A DNA stretch of 7,200 bases from Desulfobacteraceae bacterium (GCA_030589225.1 JAUUWD010000075.1:1-7200); one strand, 5' to 3'. Shown: positions 1 through 6,301, counted from the first letter of the stretch. Notes: generated by a model not told the origin, from the sequence alone. Program-made: numbers and translations.

Positions 1-73
1 ACATTTCGTGTTTCTGGTCAAAGGGTTCAGTTGCAACCGGAAATCCCGGATCGAAAGAGGGAAAATAAGACAT
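1..73 (-). CDS. N-terminus of an unrecognised protein, leaves the window
   Basis: An ATG at 73-71 on the minus strand opens a frame without stops to the window edge. The 24 visible residues begin MSYFPSFDPGFPVATEPF. The start is supported by a Shine-Dalgarno-like GAGG about 6 nt upstream (complement near 79-82). No signal peptide, membrane segment or motif can be seen in so short a piece, and I do not recognise the family. It is co-oriented with the YidD-like gene, whose stop lies 188 bp upstream, so it may have its own promoter. A TATAAG at about 117-122 (minus strand) could be a -10 box, but no convincing -35 box accompanies it. The evidence for a gene is the start plus ribosome binding site only. 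Confidence 0.5.
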   Translation of the reverse strand, partial: MSYFPSFDPGFPVATEPFDQKHEM

Positions 74-189
74 GACACACCTCAAAAAAAGTGTCCAATA
101 GGTTTCTCTGAAATCCTTATAATTCTTCGAGTACGCATTCAGAGTGATGCTTCGTTGGTTAAGGTAGGTTTTTAGCGCTACATATATCC

Positions 190-235
190 ACTAAGCCTCC
201 CTCGCATACGAGAGTATGTAGGGTAACAGTTTAGT
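190..235. repeat. Nested imperfect hairpin in the 74-260 intergenic stretch
   Basis: The outer arms ACTAA (190-194) and TTAGT (231-235) enclose CCCT (199-202)/AGGG (220-223) and CATAC (205-209)/GTATG (214-218), closed by a GAGA tetraloop. Mismatches and bulges separate the arms. It lies downstream of the YidD-like gene on the minus strand, and could be a transcript-end hairpin or the remnant of a mobile element. No U-run follows, so I do not call a terminator. The rest of 74-260 shows only short inverted repeats (GACAC 74-78/GTGTC 91-95; CTCTGAA 106-112/TTCAGAG 138-144) and no gene. Confidence 0.3.
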
Positions 236-260
236 CCCCCAGGTTTGTTTCTGTCTTTGC

Positions 261-644
261 TCATTTCTTGTGCATATTTTCGTACCACCAGAAATCGTTG
301 TTTCCCACAGGGTCAATACATTTCCATTTTCCGTTCACTATGCCTGATGGGGATAGTTTCAATTCGTCGCGACCACACCTCATAAGCCGATCATGGGTCA
401 TTACCCAGCCTATAAATAAACCATGCTTATCAAAACATTGAATGCTGTATTCTGAACAGGATGGATACATGGGACATTCCGCTTTCTTGACCGCTGAAAG
501 GTGGTTTAGGGGCCCCTGATAAAACTCCACTACAGAGCGCATCGGATTAAGTGCACTGTTGGATTCCTCGCCCGTCGTCTGAGGGTAGGCACAGGAAAAA
601 AGAAAACCAGGGATTAACAAACATAATAACAATAGTTGCTTCAT
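261..644 (-). CDS. YidD-family protein with a lipoprotein signal peptide
   Basis: This 127-residue protein carries a YidD (DUF37, membrane protein insertion efficiency factor) domain at about residues 38-112. The family pattern is visible: FYQGPL (41-46), then C57-PMYPSC63-SEY, a helix with KHG at 73-75, and R86-LMRC90, followed by a DPV turn at 111-113. Ordinary YidD is about 70-85 residues, cytoplasmic, and assists YidC-dependent membrane insertion. Here an N-terminal signal is added: MKQ, a Leu-rich core, and a lipobox LFSC with C18 as the expected lipidated residue. The mature protein should therefore be anchored outside the cytoplasm, where a classical YidD role is hard to picture. There is no rpmH, rnpA, yidC or mnmE neighbour, as canonical yidD would have; the gene stands alone next to a MITE. 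No clear Shine-Dalgarno precedes the ATG at 644. The family call is fairly secure, the function is not. Confidence 0.8.
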   Translation of the reverse strand: MKQLLLLCLLIPGFLFSCAYPQTTGEESNSALNPMRSVVEFYQGPLNHLSAVKKAECPMYPSCSEYSIQCFDKHGLFIGWVMTHDRLMRCGRDELKLSPSGIVNGKWKCIDPVGNNDFWWYENMHKK

Positions 645-682
645 GGGTCGCTACCGCAAATTTTAAACAATCCTATTAACTA

Positions 683-799
683 AAAAATATCGTAACTCAA
701 TAAATTCGGGCTGCATTAATAAAATCCCCCTCAATCCCCCTTTGCAAAAGGGGGAAGCAGTCGGAATGCCCGGACTTATTGAGATGTTACAAAAATATC
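683..799. mobile_element. MITE-like palindromic element with 9-bp direct repeats
   Basis: The core at 692-790 (99 bp) is palindromic. It begins GTAAC (692-696) and ends GTTAC (786-790). Inside, CTCAATAAATTCGGGC (696-711) pairs with GCCCGGACTTATTGAG (768-783) with two mismatches, and the right arm has a 3-nt insertion near its tip. At the centre a perfect 9-bp hairpin, TCCCCCTTT (735-743) and AAAGGGGGA (747-755), is closed by GCA; AATCCCCCT also occurs twice in direct order at 723-731 and 733-741. Immediately outside both ends stands the identical 9-mer AAAAATATC (683-691 and 791-799), as expected for a target-site duplication. There is room for no transposase, so this would be a non-autonomous element moved in trans. 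It sits between the metal permease gene and the YidD-like gene, where its hairpin could also help end transcription of the metal operon, although no clean U-run follows it. Confidence 0.75.
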
Positions 800-823
800 A
801 GTTGAAAGAAGTCAGAAGAGCGA

Positions 824-1642
824 TCAAATACTCACTCTTTTTGGCCTCAGACGTTCAAGCAGGATGGAAATAAAAAAGCACGTTGCTGCCACCATAATAA
901 TCGAAGCCCCTGAGGTCAAATTGAAAGTGTAGGAGAGCCAGAGACCGACCGTAGTGAAAAAGACATTCAGCAGTACTGAGTAAAACATCATTCCTAATAG
1001 TGAGCCGGAAAACTTCTCGGAAATATAGGGCGGAATTGTCAGCAGGGCAATGACGAGGATCAATCCAACCACCTGAATAACCATCACCACGGAGAGGGCT
1101 ATCATGGCCATGAGAAGGAAGTACAGAATTTTTGTTGGCACGCCTCTTACCCGGGCAAACTCCTCGTCATAAGAAAGGGACACGAGATCGTGATAAAAAT
1201 AACTGACAGTAAGGACAACAAGCCCATCTATTATCAGCATCAACCAGAGATCAGACGTTGGAACGGTCAGAATGCTGCCAAATAGATAGCTCATCAAATC
1301 CACATTATAGCCTGGTGTCAGATCGAGCAAGATCACACCCAGGGCCATTCCCACTGCCCATAGCACACCAATAATTGTGTCTGCCCTTTGCCTTGTTTTC
1401 AAACTGACTGCTGCCATGATAGCAGCAACCAAAAGGGAAAAGCCCAGAATCCCCATTAGATAGGAAAAGCCAAAAAAGAAAGCCAGGCCGATTCCCCCAT
1501 AGGCTGCATGTGCAATGCCACCTGAAACAAATACTATCCGGTTTACAACAACAAATGTTCCAATCACACCGCACATAATGCTTGCCAGTAGGCCGGCCAA
1601 GAGAGCATTTCTCATAAACTCAAACTGAAGCGCTTCCAGCAT
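824..1642 (-). CDS. znuB: Metal ABC transporter permease (ZnuB/MntB/TroC family)
   Basis: This is the 272-residue membrane subunit of an ABC-3 family importer for divalent metal (zinc, manganese or iron). About eight hydrophobic segments are visible, roughly at 14-34, 52-78, 88-107, 131-150, 170-189, 190-207, 217-238 and 245-263. The family pattern GGIAHAAYGGIGLA (41-54) follows the first segment, DLMSYLFGS (115-123) precedes the mid segments, and YDEEFARVRGVP (158-169) is the likely cytoplasmic coupling loop that contacts the ATPase. The start is set at ATG 1642: a Shine-Dalgarno AGGAG (complement 1649-1653) lies 6 nt upstream, and the gene then begins one base after the stop of the ATPase gene. 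A longer reading frame from 1693 would overlap the ATPase gene by about 50 bp and lacks such support. It is the last gene of the four-gene metal unit. The symbol is by family; the metal is not determined. Confidence 0.9.
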   Translation of the reverse strand: MLEALQFEFMRNALLAGLLASIMCGVIGTFVVVNRIVFVSGGIAHAAYGGIGLAFFFGFSYLMGILGFSLLVAAIMAAVSLKTRQRADTIIGVLWAVGMALGVILLDLTPGYNVDLMSYLFGSILTVPTSDLWLMLIIDGLVVLTVSYFYHDLVSLSYDEEFARVRGVPTKILYFLLMAMIALSVVMVIQVVGLILVIALLTIPPYISEKFSGSLLGMMFYSVLLNVFFTTVGLWLSYTFNLTSGASIIMVAATCFFISILLERLRPKRVSI

Positions 1643-1643
1643 C

Positions 1644-2405
1644 TTACTCTCCTGAATGCTTTGGTAACACCCTGTGGGGTACGCCGTGGGCAATCAACTC
1701 CACTGGGCAGTGATAGGCCATTTCAAGCATATCTTTTGTGATTTCCGGGGCGTCATGGAAAAATACCTGTTGGCTCACGCAGGCAACAGATTTGATATAG
1801 CTCGAAAGAACCATGAGATCATGGCTGACCACAACAACGGTTACGTTCTCGTTCAATTCCTTCAGCAAGGCATAGAAATCGGTTTGGCCCTTCTGGTCCA
1901 CGCTGGCAGTAGGTTCATCCAAAAAGAGTATCTTCGGCTCACCTACAAGTGCCCTTGCCATGAAGACCCTTTGGCGCTGTCCCCCGGAAAGTTCTCCTAT
2001 ACGGCGTTTTCGGTATTCCCACATTTCCACTCGCTCAAGGGCTTGACGGGCTGCAATTTTGTCTGGTCTGGAGAAGCGCCGCCAGCCTCCACCGCCACGC
2101 ATTCTGCCCATAAGCACAACATCCCGAACTGATATGGGAAAGCCCTTGTTAATACCTATCTCCTGGGGTACGTACCCGATGCTTCCGGCTGCTTCCCGGG
2201 GCGAATGATTAAAAACGCGGACTGTTCCCCGATCAGGCTCCAAAAGGCCGAGCATCAGCTTAAGCAGAGTGGTCTTGCCTCCTCCATTAGGGCCAATGAC
2301 GGCAAGAAAATCCCTTGGATGAATCGTGAGGTTGACGTCCTTCAGGACTGGATTCCCATTGAAGGAAAACCATAGATCATGAACTTCTATGACCGGGGAA
2401 CTCAT
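1644..2405 (-). CDS. znuC: Metal ABC transporter ATPase (ZnuC/MntA family)
   Basis: This is the 253-residue ATP-binding subunit that powers the metal importer encoded with it. All nucleotide-binding motifs are intact: Walker A GPNGGGKTT (38-46), Q-loop VPQ (79-81), signature LSGGQRQR (139-146), Walker B ILFLDEP (159-165) with the catalytic Glu, and H-loop SHD (His195). A glycine/arginine-rich insert RMRGGGGWRR lies at 101-110. The C-terminal tail is rich in His (YHC at 231-233, then AHGVPHRV and PKH), which may reflect metal contact, but that is inference. The ATG at 2405 lies 8 nt after the stop of the binding-protein gene; a GAGG (complement 2417-2420) precedes it at a rather long 11 nt. 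The permease gene follows with a one-base gap, suggesting translational coupling. Confidence 0.92.
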   Translation of the reverse strand: MSSPVIEVHDLWFSFNGNPVLKDVNLTIHPRDFLAVIGPNGGGKTTLLKLMLGLLEPDRGTVRVFNHSPREAAGSIGYVPQEIGINKGFPISVRDVVLMGRMRGGGGWRRFSRPDKIAARQALERVEMWEYRKRRIGELSGGQRQRVFMARALVGEPKILFLDEPTASVDQKGQTDFYALLKELNENVTVVVVSHDLMVLSSYIKSVACVSQQVFFHDAPEITKDMLEMAYHCPVELIAHGVPHRVLPKHSGE

Positions 2406-2413
2406 CAGTGGTA

Positions 2414-3277
2414 TTACCTCAAAGCAGCCTTAAACCCGGCCGCCACTTCTTTCAGATTCCTGGCCCAGTCCAGGGCAAGTGGATTCGCGAAAACAGTTTG
2501 CCCACCAATCTCCCTGGCAATGATTCCGGCACTTTTTGAAGAGAATTCGGGCTGGACGAAAACCACATCAATGCCGTATTCTTTGGCCTTCCCTATCAGG
2601 CGTTGCAGGTCCGCGGGCTTGGGGTCCTTCCCTTCGCTCTCAATGGGAACCATCTCCAGGTCATAGGCGCGAGCGAAGTAACCCCAGGCAGGATGGAAGA
2701 CCATAAACCTGGCCCTCTCCTTCCCTAAGAATATCCCCCGGAGTTCGGCGTCAAGGTCAACGAGCTCCATGATGAACTTTTTGTAGTTTGCTTCGTAAAC
2801 GGAACTATTGGCCGGATCGACTTTAAGCAGTCCTCTCAGGATATTCCGAGCCTGGACCATGACCAGTGGAGGAGAAAGCCATACGTGCGGGTCCTTGATT
2901 CCATGAGGCTTGTCCGCCTTCATGGGCTTTTTTTCGATACCTTCTTCAGTGTGGACAAGAAGCATCTTGATGTTAGGAGCACAAATCTTTTCGAGCCACA
3001 CCTTTTCAAAGGGAACCCCAATAGCATAATAGAGCCTGGCCCTGGAAAGGGCGACCATCTGTTTAGGCCTTGGCTCAAAGGTGGCCGGACTGTTTCCGGG
3101 AAGCACCATCACCGATACATCTACCAGATCGCCACCTATTTTCTCCACAAAGTATTTTTGCGGAACAATACTGACAAAGGTTTTGATCTTCCCAGCCTGC
3201 GCCCCTGTGGCAAACGCAATGCTAAATACAAACATTACTGTAACAATCGACATCACTTTGATACAGCAGTTTTTCAT
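2414..3277 (-). CDS. znuA: Periplasmic metal-binding protein (ZnuA/TroA-like)
   Basis: This 287-residue cluster A-I solute-binding protein should capture a divalent metal in the periplasm and pass it to the importer encoded downstream. The N-terminus (MKNCCIKVM, then a hydrophobic stretch to about 24, then ATGAQA) is a signal peptide with a likely type I cleavage after A28. The fold's landmarks are present: VSIVPQKYF near 35-43, DPHVWLSP (129-136, H131), FHPAWGYFARAY (194-205, H195), ESEGKDPKP (213-221) and QPEFSSKSA (242-250). The position that carries the first metal-binding His in ZnuA (SPHTFEP) reads SPATFEP here (A65), and the usual late Asp (DPLA) reads NPLA (N265). The His-rich loop of proteobacterial ZnuA is replaced by a short charged segment at 111-126. 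ATG 3277 was chosen over TTG 3292 because GGAG (complement 3285-3288) lies 7 nt upstream. It follows the RHH gene by 60 nt in the same direction. Metal identity is open. Confidence 0.88.
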   Translation of the reverse strand: MKNCCIKVMSIVTVMFVFSIAFATGAQAGKIKTFVSIVPQKYFVEKIGGDLVDVSVMVLPGNSPATFEPRPKQMVALSRARLYYAIGVPFEKVWLEKICAPNIKMLLVHTEEGIEKKPMKADKPHGIKDPHVWLSPPLVMVQARNILRGLLKVDPANSSVYEANYKKFIMELVDLDAELRGIFLGKERARFMVFHPAWGYFARAYDLEMVPIESEGKDPKPADLQRLIGKAKEYGIDVVFVQPEFSSKSAGIIAREIGGQTVFANPLALDWARNLKEVAAGFKAALR

Positions 3278-3337
3278 ACCACAGCTCCACAAAAGGGTTT
3301 AGATCTATGTAAAACTAATTGGATACCGTCAATCCGT

Positions 3338-3595
3338 TTACGATATGTGTGAACACACCAGAAACGACTCATGGCAGTCGTGACAGTTTTTGACAAAATG
3401 ATCGATTGCAAAATCATCCCAGTGCCGTTTCTGGTTCGAAGTCAGCATCCCGGAGCCATTGCAAAGGGGACAACCGCTTCCCAGTGCCTCAATGATTGCC
3501 CCACGAATAAACTCCGAGCGGTTAGGAATGTCCTTAATAGCCTGGAGCAAATCATCATCGACTTTGAACGTAATAATTTCCTGTTTTTTCTTCAT
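3338..3595 (-). CDS. Ribbon-helix-helix regulator with Cys/His metal-binding tail
   Basis: This 85-residue protein joins two parts. Residues 6-38 read as a CopG/NikR-type ribbon-helix-helix: strand EIITFKVD, helix A DLLQAIKDI, turn PNRS, and helix B EFIRGAIIEAL. Residues 42-83 form a Cys/His-rich tail with CPLC (42-45), C71-HDC74, C81 and His58, 66, 72, 75 and 83, enough for one tetrahedral metal site or more. It is the first gene of the operon that continues with the metal-binding protein, ATPase and permease, so a metal-responsive repressor of that importer is the natural reading (inference). The palindromic half-sites in its own promoter (3628-3665) suggest autoregulation. The start may be ATG 3595, with a purine-rich GAGAGG 11 nt upstream, or GTG 3607, which adds four residues; the ATG gives the more typical Lys-rich RHH beginning. 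I know of no gene symbol for this type. Confidence 0.8.
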   Translation of the reverse strand: MKKKQEIITFKVDDDLLQAIKDIPNRSEFIRGAIIEALGSGCPLCNGSGMLTSNQKRHWDDFAIDHFVKNCHDCHESFLVCSHIS

Positions 3596-3627
3596 GAGCT
3601 TAAACACCTCTCCTCTTCAGCAGTGTC

Positions 3628-3665
3628 GTATTAATAAGTAATACACAGATATTACCATGTATTAC
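3628..3665. promoter_or_regulatory. Candidate operator: four phased GTATTAC-like half-sites
   Basis: Four copies of one half-site lie in a row: GTATTAA (3628-3634), GTAATAC (3638-3644, inverted), ATATTAC (3649-3655) and GTATTAC (3659-3665). Their centres are at 3631, 3641, 3652 and 3662, that is 10, 11 and 10 bp apart, so all face the same side of the helix. The third overlaps the -10 box and the fourth lies in the promoter spacer; the first two lie just downstream of the likely transcription start. Such an arrangement suits a ribbon-helix-helix repressor, and the adjacent small RHH gene is the obvious candidate. NikR, a metal-dependent RHH, is known to use GTATGA half-sites, a similar sequence. 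Confidence 0.6.
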
Positions 3666-3676
3666 CCAGATGTCAA
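3649..3676 (-). promoter_or_regulatory. Sigma-70-type promoter of the metal transporter operon
   Basis: On the minus strand a perfect -35 box TTGACA (complement 3671-3676) is followed after 16 nt by TAATAT (complement 3649-3654), a 4/6 match to the -10 consensus. Transcription would start near 3642, giving a leader of roughly 45 nt before the RHH start codon at 3595. The four half-sites described separately overlap the -10 box and spacer, so a bound regulator would block RNA polymerase. It is the only good promoter seen upstream of the four-gene unit. Confidence 0.6.
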
Positions 3677-3745
3677 GATAAACAATGCTGGCAAGGGGAC
3701 AAATCCTTAGTTACCGAACGGAAAAGCCAGGATCATTATACTGAG

Positions 3746-4387
3746 TTGTCTAAGGTTAAGGCCTTCGACCCCGACGTCATCTTGGCCTTAGTGCCGGAAG
3801 GGCGACGGGTCTACCGTGACATGACCGTATGGGAAAACTTAGAGATGGGTGCTTACTCGAAAAGAGGGAGGCAATATCTTGAACGATCAAGGAGCCACGT
3901 TATCGAACTTTTTCCAATTTTGGACGAAAGGAAGGATCAAAGGGCAGGAACCCTTTCAGGTGGGGAACAGCAGATGTTGGCAATTGGTCGGGCACTGATG
4001 AGCCAGCCTGAGATGCTCTTTATAGATGGATTATCTCTCGGCCTGGCGCCATTGGTCACCAAGCAGATCTATTTGGTTTTAGACGGACTTGCCGAGGAAA
4101 CCACCATACTAATGGTACAGCAAAACGTAGAACAGGCCCTCAAACATTCTCACAGGGCCTATGTACTTGAAAGCGGACACATGACACGAAGCGGTCTTTC
4201 TAAAGACCTGAAAAAAGATGAAGATATTCGTCGTGCCTACTTAGTGTCTGAACGAAAACCAGGAGTTTTTTCCAAGATCAAGTCGAAGATCCCGGACTTT
4301 GAGCCTGACGTCGCGTTAGTAGCGGGAGGAAAAATAACAGTTTTCGACCGGGCACTACTTAGGCATGTAGGACAGTCATTTTTCTAA
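3746..4387 (+). pseudogene. livF: Decayed LivF-type branched-chain amino acid ABC ATPase
   Basis: The readable part (213 codons from a TTG at 3746) matches the C-terminal two thirds of LivF, the ATPase of the high-affinity branched-chain amino acid importer. Visible are VPEGRRVYRDMTVWENLEMGAY (residues 16-37, given as VPEGRR, MTVWENL and EMGAY), the signature LSGGEQQ (70-76), D-loop region LSLGLAP (96-102) and the LivF-style switch MVQQN (123-127). The Walker A half is absent. A peptide NNAGKGT, like the Walker A end NGAGKTT, can be read at 3681-3701 in another frame but soon meets a stop. Walker B reads LFIDGL where LLLDEP is usual, so the catalytic Glu is lost. The C-terminus carries about 45 residues beyond the normal LivF end (AYL at 164-166). 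No livG, H, M, J or K neighbours are present, and no Shine-Dalgarno precedes the TTG. It abuts the metal operon promoter at 3676, which suggests a deletion junction. Confidence 0.8.
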
Positions 4388-4407
4388 GGGCTCCCCTAAA
4401 AATGACT
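4374..4407. repeat. 14-bp inverted repeat between convergent genes
   Basis: AGTCATTTTT (4374-4383) pairs perfectly with AAAAATGACT (4398-4407), and AGGG (4387-4390) pairs with CCCT (4394-4397) inside, leaving a CTA bulge and a CTC loop. It covers the stop codon of the livF remnant and precedes, on the other strand, the end of the oxidoreductase gene (4475), so a role at the end of transcripts is plausible. The T-run precedes and the A-run follows the GC stem on both strands, which is the reverse of an intrinsic terminator, so I annotate only the repeat. The rest of 4388-4474 holds nothing recognisable. Confidence 0.6.
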
Positions 4408-4474
4408 TCACAGGATTGGCGCTCAGATTCGTGTTAGATTTGCTCGATCCGATTGCGCAAAACCACAGGTAAAA

Positions 4475-6301
4475 TCAAACCAGTCCAAGTTCCTCTAATT
4501 TTGACTCTACTGGCTGGCCTTCAGAGTCCCAGCCTCTTAACTGATAATATATTGGAAGCATCTGCTCAAGTTCGCACACATGTCCCTTCCCAGGGCCATC
4601 AGGCAGGGGTTCCTTTACGATACGAGCAGGCAATGAATCATCTTTAGCACGAAAACCAGCTTTAACTAAGAAGAGCCGTTCCGCATTAACAATTCTTTCT
4701 CCGGCCCGCATAAGTGCCTCCAGGTCATATTTATATCCGGTAGATGCGTTGAGTAGTTTGAGAATTCCCGCTGGTCGAATGTCCTTGGTAGGCGTAACAT
4801 AATTGCGGACTGAGAAGAAAACGCAAAGACCGGCCGAGTCAATCACAGCAAAAACATCCTGCCAGTCTTTTATGATCCGGGGTTTATCTTCCCAGGTCAA
4901 AGGATCAATAGCCATCGGAACCCCAAGGATTTCAATGTATGCAGGATCACCCCTCATATGACTGGCACCGATACTTGAAGTGGCGTAGGCCAGGCCCATA
5001 CCTTTTTCGCCACGCGGATCATAACCGGCAAACTCCTGCCCTTTTGACACGATGGCTAATTCAGGATGACCGTACTTCGTGGCCAAACGTAGACTTCCCA
5101 AGGCCAACTGGTCCCCAAAGTCTTGTCTGAGGGCAGTCTTGCGGCATAACTCCACCAGGCCTTCAACATCCCCAAAAGGAAGTGGGCGCCCGATGATGGC
5201 TTCGCTGAGTACCCCCTTTTCAAACATCTCCATTGCACAGGCAATGGTTGAGCCCATACTGATGGTGTCCATCCCCATCTCATTGCAGATATAATTAGCC
5301 TTTGTCAGGGCTGCCAAGTCACTAATACCGCAATCACTCCCAAATGCATAAATTGTCTCGTATTCAGGACCCTCTCCCTGTCCTTGGTAGGGACCATTCG
5401 GGACGTTAGTTACTCTACCGCACCCTATGGGGCAACTAAAACATGCTTTTGGCCGCACTAAATATTTTTCAGTGAGGGCTTCGCCGCCTATCTTTTCCCA
5501 GTCTTCAAAGGTTCCCTGTTGAAAGTTCCGTGTGGGGAGTACGCCCGCATTGTTAGTGCCAATAATTGTTATAGCAGTACCATAAGTGCGTAAAGGCGGG
5601 GCCTGTTCCTTGAACGTAGTTTTGAACTTATCTAGATATTTTTTTGCAAGAGCCTTGAATCCTGTTTCATCATGGATGGGCACTTTTCTCGTGCCCTTAA
5701 CAACCACTGCCTTTATCCGCTTTGCACCCATAACCGCACCAACTCCTGAACGACCTGCAGCGCGATCCCTATCATTCATGATGCTTGCAAAAAGAACTTC
5801 GTTTTCACCTGCTGGTCCAATACAGGCAACTTTAGCATTCCAGTCAGTCTCTTCTCTCAACTGAGCATCGGTTGCATGGACATCCTTCCCCCAGATGTGT
5901 TTTGCACTGCGTAGTTCTGCTTGATCATCCTCAATCCAAAGATAGACCGGTTCAGGCGAGCATCCCTCAAAAATAATCCCGTCGATCCCAGTGCGTTTCA
6001 GCATTGCAGGAAATTGCCCTCCTGAATTGGAGCAGGTAACCGCACCGGTAAGGGGTGATTTTGTCATAACCATATAACGAGCGCCAGTTGGTGCGGTGGT
6101 ACCAGTGAGGGGGCCAGTCATCATGACAAGCTTATTTTTTTGTCCCAGTGGGTCACACTTGGGATCAACTTCGTCAAGCAGATAGCTGATCCCCAACCCT
6201 CTCCCACCAATGAAATCCTCTGCCCGCCATAAGTCCAGAGTTTCAAAAAAAGCCTTCCCTTGAGCCAAATCCACACGTAAAATCTTACCCATATAACCCA
6301 T
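4475..6301 (-). CDS. aor: Aldehyde:ferredoxin oxidoreductase, tungstopterin enzyme
   Basis: This full-length 608-residue member of the AOR family oxidises aldehydes to carboxylic acids with ferredoxin, or reduces acids in reverse, at a tungsten bis-pterin centre in the cytoplasm. It opens with the typical GYMGKILRVDL and IGGRGLG (31-37). The [4Fe-4S] ligands are in place: C287, C290 and C294 (CFSCPIGC) and C493 in the motif DSAGLC (488-493). DPRGEKGMGL (428-437) matches a pterin-binding motif. E313 (GPEYE) and H448 (GASHMRG) match the Glu/His active-site pair known from the Pyrococcus furiosus enzyme, even in numbering. The ATG at 6301 is preceded by AAGGGG about 9 nt upstream. A MoaD-like gene is divergent 273 bp away, fitting the cofactor need. 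No ferredoxin-like AorA or FAD subunit lies within view, so it may act alone in the P. furiosus manner. The aldehyde substrate cannot be read from the sequence, and related family members with other substrates (FOR, GOR type) are less likely but possible. Confidence 0.93.
   Translation of the reverse strand: MGYMGKILRVDLAQGKAFFETLDLWRAEDFIGGRGLGISYLLDEVDPKCDPLGQKNKLVMMTGPLTGTTAPTGARYMVMTKSPLTGAVTCSNSGGQFPAMLKRTGIDGIIFEGCSPEPVYLWIEDDQAELRSAKHIWGKDVHATDAQLREETDWNAKVACIGPAGENEVLFASIMNDRDRAAGRSGVGAVMGAKRIKAVVVKGTRKVPIHDETGFKALAKKYLDKFKTTFKEQAPPLRTYGTAITIIGTNNAGVLPTRNFQQGTFEDWEKIGGEALTEKYLVRPKACFSCPIGCGRVTNVPNGPYQGQGEGPEYETIYAFGSDCGISDLAALTKANYICNEMGMDTISMGSTIACAMEMFEKGVLSEAIIGRPLPFGDVEGLVELCRKTALRQDFGDQLALGSLRLATKYGHPELAIVSKGQEFAGYDPRGEKGMGLAYATSSIGASHMRGDPAYIEILGVPMAIDPLTWEDKPRIIKDWQDVFAVIDSAGLCVFFSVRNYVTPTKDIRPAGILKLLNASTGYKYDLEALMRAGERIVNAERLFLVKAGFRAKDDSLPARIVKEPLPDGPGKGHVCELEQMLPIYYQLRGWDSEGQPVESKLEELGLV

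Noticed and set aside
735..755. CCCCCTTT/AAAGGGGG hairpin considered as a stand-alone terminator of the metal operon
   Set aside because: It is the centre of the larger MITE-like palindrome, and no direct U-run follows it on the minus strand; a terminator effect is possible but not shown.
1674..2132. Plus-strand open frame of 152 codons opposite the ATPase gene
   Set aside because: Antisense to a gene with every ABC motif intact; no recognisable motif of its own.
3278..3292. Upstream TTG start for the metal-binding protein
   Set aside because: ATG 3277 has GGAG 7 nt upstream and gives a normal signal peptide; the TTG lacks support.
2885..3352. Plus-strand open frame of 155 codons opposite the metal-binding protein gene
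   Set aside because: It lies antisense to a well supported gene, shows no protein-family features and has no Shine-Dalgarno; an antisense shadow.
3628..3665. Possible short CRISPR-like or iteron repeat array
   Set aside because: The repeats are 7 bp, 10-11 bp apart and of mixed orientation, over a promoter; an operator explains them better than CRISPR or a replication origin.
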